From Chelonobacter sp050613185 (GTDB lineage Bacteria; Pseudomonadota; Gammaproteobacteria; Enterobacterales; Pasteurellaceae): a stretch of DNA of 64,000 bases. Shown here piece by piece: positions 63,067-64,000 of the stretch. The stretch's first letter is position 1. Every line of letters begins with the position of its first letter. The notes beneath the pieces were generated by a model. That model was not told the origin of the DNA. It saw only the letters and a program-made list of their open reading frames with translations, and did no database searches. The stretch spans positions 682,001 through 746,000 of the forward strand of contig NZ_CP192511.1 in the NCBI RefSeq assembly GCF_050613185.1. The letters are read 5' to 3'. A program made the translations under genes and the position numbers.

Positions 63067-63072
63067 TAAAAT
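63067..63072 (+). promoter_or_regulatory. -10 element of the queC promoter
   Basis: TAAAAT preceded directly by TG lies about 17 bp before the riboswitch; the -35 region (TATGCT, 63044-63049) is poor and abuts the right repeat arm. Confidence 0.45.
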
Positions 63073-63088
63073 GCTTGCCCTTTAACCA

Positions 63089-63126
63089 CCGTGGTTCGTA
63101 ACCCTCCCACGCAAAAAAACTAGGAC
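63089..63126 (+). ncRNA. preQ1-I riboswitch of queCD
   Basis: GTGGTTCGTAACCCTCCCAC forms the short stem-loop, followed by the A-rich tail GCAAAAAAACTAGGA, the pattern of class I preQ1 aptamers. The tail runs into the Shine-Dalgarno (AGGA, 63122-63125) 7 nt before the queC ATG, so ligand binding would block translation. Confidence 0.85.
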
Positions 63127-63132
63127 AATGCG

Positions 63133-63792
63133 ATGCAACAAAAAGCACTGGTGATCTTCTCCGGCGGACAAGATTCCACCACCTGCCTGCTACAGGCAAT
63201 TCAACACTACGGCAAAGAAAACGTCGAAGCCGTGACCTTTCAATACGGGCAACGCCATGCGATTGAACTGGAAAAAGCGCAATGGATCGCACAGGATCTG
63301 GGCGTGAAACAAACCCTGATCGACACCAGCGTAATCAAAGCCATCACCACCAATGCGCTGATGGATCAAAGTGCGGTCATCGAAGAGAACGACGATATGC
63401 CGAATACCTTTGTCGATGGACGCAACGCCCTGTTTTTACTCTATGCCGCGATTTACGCCAAAGGACAGGGCATTCGCAATATCATCACCGGCGTATGCGA
63501 AACCGATTTCAGCGGCTACCCCGACTGCCGTGATGTGTTCGTCAAATCGATGAACGTCACCCTTAATCTGGCAATGGATTACAACTTCAATATCCAAACA
63601 CCATTGATGTATTTAGACAAAAAACAGACTTGGGCATTAGCCGATCAGCTCGGCGGTTTGGACTATATCCGCCGACACACCCACACCTGCTATCTCGGCA
63701 TCGAAGGCGGTTGCCACGAGTGCCCGAGCTGCAAATTGCGCGAAAAAGGGTTGAATGAATACCTGGCGGAAAAAGAGGCAAACCATGTTTAA
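63133..63792 (+). CDS. queC: 7-cyano-7-deazaguanine synthase QueC
   Basis: A 219-residue enzyme that makes preQ0 from 7-carboxy-7-deazaguanine with ATP and ammonia in queuosine synthesis. The PP-loop is SGGQDSTT (10-17), and the zinc site Cys186, Cys194, Cys197 and Cys200 lies near the C terminus. It is the first gene behind the preQ1 riboswitch and overlaps queD by 8 bp. Confidence 0.97.
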   Translation: MQQKALVIFSGGQDSTTCLLQAIQHYGKENVEAVTFQYGQRHAIELEKAQWIAQDLGVKQTLIDTSVIKAITTNALMDQSAVIEENDDMPNTFVDGRNALFLLYAAIYAKGQGIRNIITGVCETDFSGYPDCRDVFVKSMNVTLNLAMDYNFNIQTPLMYLDKKQTWALADQLGGLDYIRRHTHTCYLGIEGGCHECPSCKLREKGLNEYLAEKEANHV

Positions 63793-64000
63793 AATCAGCA
63801 AAGAATTCAGTTTCGATATGGCGCACATGCTCGACGGACACGACGGCAAATGCAAAAACCTGCACGGACACACCTATAAGCTGCAAGTGGAACTGTGCGC
63901 GCCGCTGCTGACCGATGAAGCAAAGTGCGGTATGGTGATGGATTACAGTGATCTGAAAAACGTAGTGGACGAATTAATCCTCAAACCGATGGATCATGCG
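63785..64000 (+). CDS. queD: 6-carboxy-5,6,7,8-tetrahydropterin synthase QueD (partial)
   Basis: The first 72 residues of QueD are visible; the gene runs past the window end. It converts 7,8-dihydroneopterin triphosphate in the second step of queuosine synthesis. The zinc histidines are His14 (FDMAH) and His27/His29 (NLHGHTY); the catalytic cysteine is Cys23. It overlaps queC by 8 bp. Confidence 0.95.
   Translation, partial: MFKISKEFSFDMAHMLDGHDGKCKNLHGHTYKLQVELCAPLLTDEAKCGMVMDYSDLKNVVDELILKPMDHA

Noticed and set aside
62712..63110. A 132-codon open frame on the minus strand between era and queC
   Set aside because: It is composed of the inverted repeat arm and hairpin sequence, lacks a ribosome-binding site and has no recognisable domain.
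1..64000. CRISPR arrays, prophage, insertion sequences or rRNA genes
   Set aside because: No regularly spaced repeats, transposase, integrase or phage structural genes, and no rRNA sequence was found.

Overview
This window is chromosomal DNA from a member of the Pasteurellaceae. Three things point there. The Haemophilus-type DNA uptake signal AAGTGCGGT (or ACCGCACTT) occurs throughout, often as facing pairs between genes. The proteins closely resemble Haemophilus and E. coli homologues. There is also a full nqr operon and a NadR of the Haemophilus kind. I cannot name the species.

Layout. At 0.2-9.0 kb (minus strand) lies the Na+-translocating NADH:quinone reductase operon nqrABCDEF. Its maturation genes apbE and nqrM follow, then mnmA and a GNAT acetyltransferase. 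At 9.4-13.4 kb are bolA, yajG, a tRNA-Phe/tRNA-Asn pair and mutY-yggX-mltC. From 13.5 to 19.1 kb is an accessory block: a CadR-like regulator with a divergent Zn/Cd/Pb efflux ATPase, a hipBA toxin-antitoxin pair with HipB-type operators, and a surface lipoprotein. In E. coli mutY and trmB are adjacent, so this block looks like an insertion. Then come trmB-yggL, yggT-yggU and the anaerobic ribonucleotide reductase nrdDG, preceded by an FNR-like box and two NrdR-like boxes.

At 24.3-31.7 kb (minus) is the conserved pepQ-yigZ-trkH-hemG operon, with a 1158-residue UPF1-like SF1 helicase attached at its end. From 31.8 to 40.7 kb is a mixed region: tusA, an antitoxin with a truncated toxin-like ORF, an ABC protein with a very short ATPase domain, GNAT, GST and WYL proteins, potD, ribB behind an FMN riboswitch, ubiK, nadR and a phosphoesterase.

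The S10, spc and alpha ribosomal protein operons (with secY and rpoA) fill 40.7-54.4 kb on the minus strand. The S10/spc boundary carries a terminator and a new promoter, and the S4-binding alpha leader is recognisable. From 54.8 kb on lie an ornithine decarboxylase, grxB, and lepA-lepB-rnc-era. About 0.8 kb of hairpin-rich repeat DNA with long inverted arms follows, then queC-queD behind a preQ1 riboswitch. queD runs off the end.

Most of the window is ordinary housekeeping sequence. The items most worth a second look are the helicase joined to the hemG operon, the compact ABC ATPase, the truncated toxin, the inverted-repeat region at 62.3-63.0 kb, and the dense regulatory region before nrdD.
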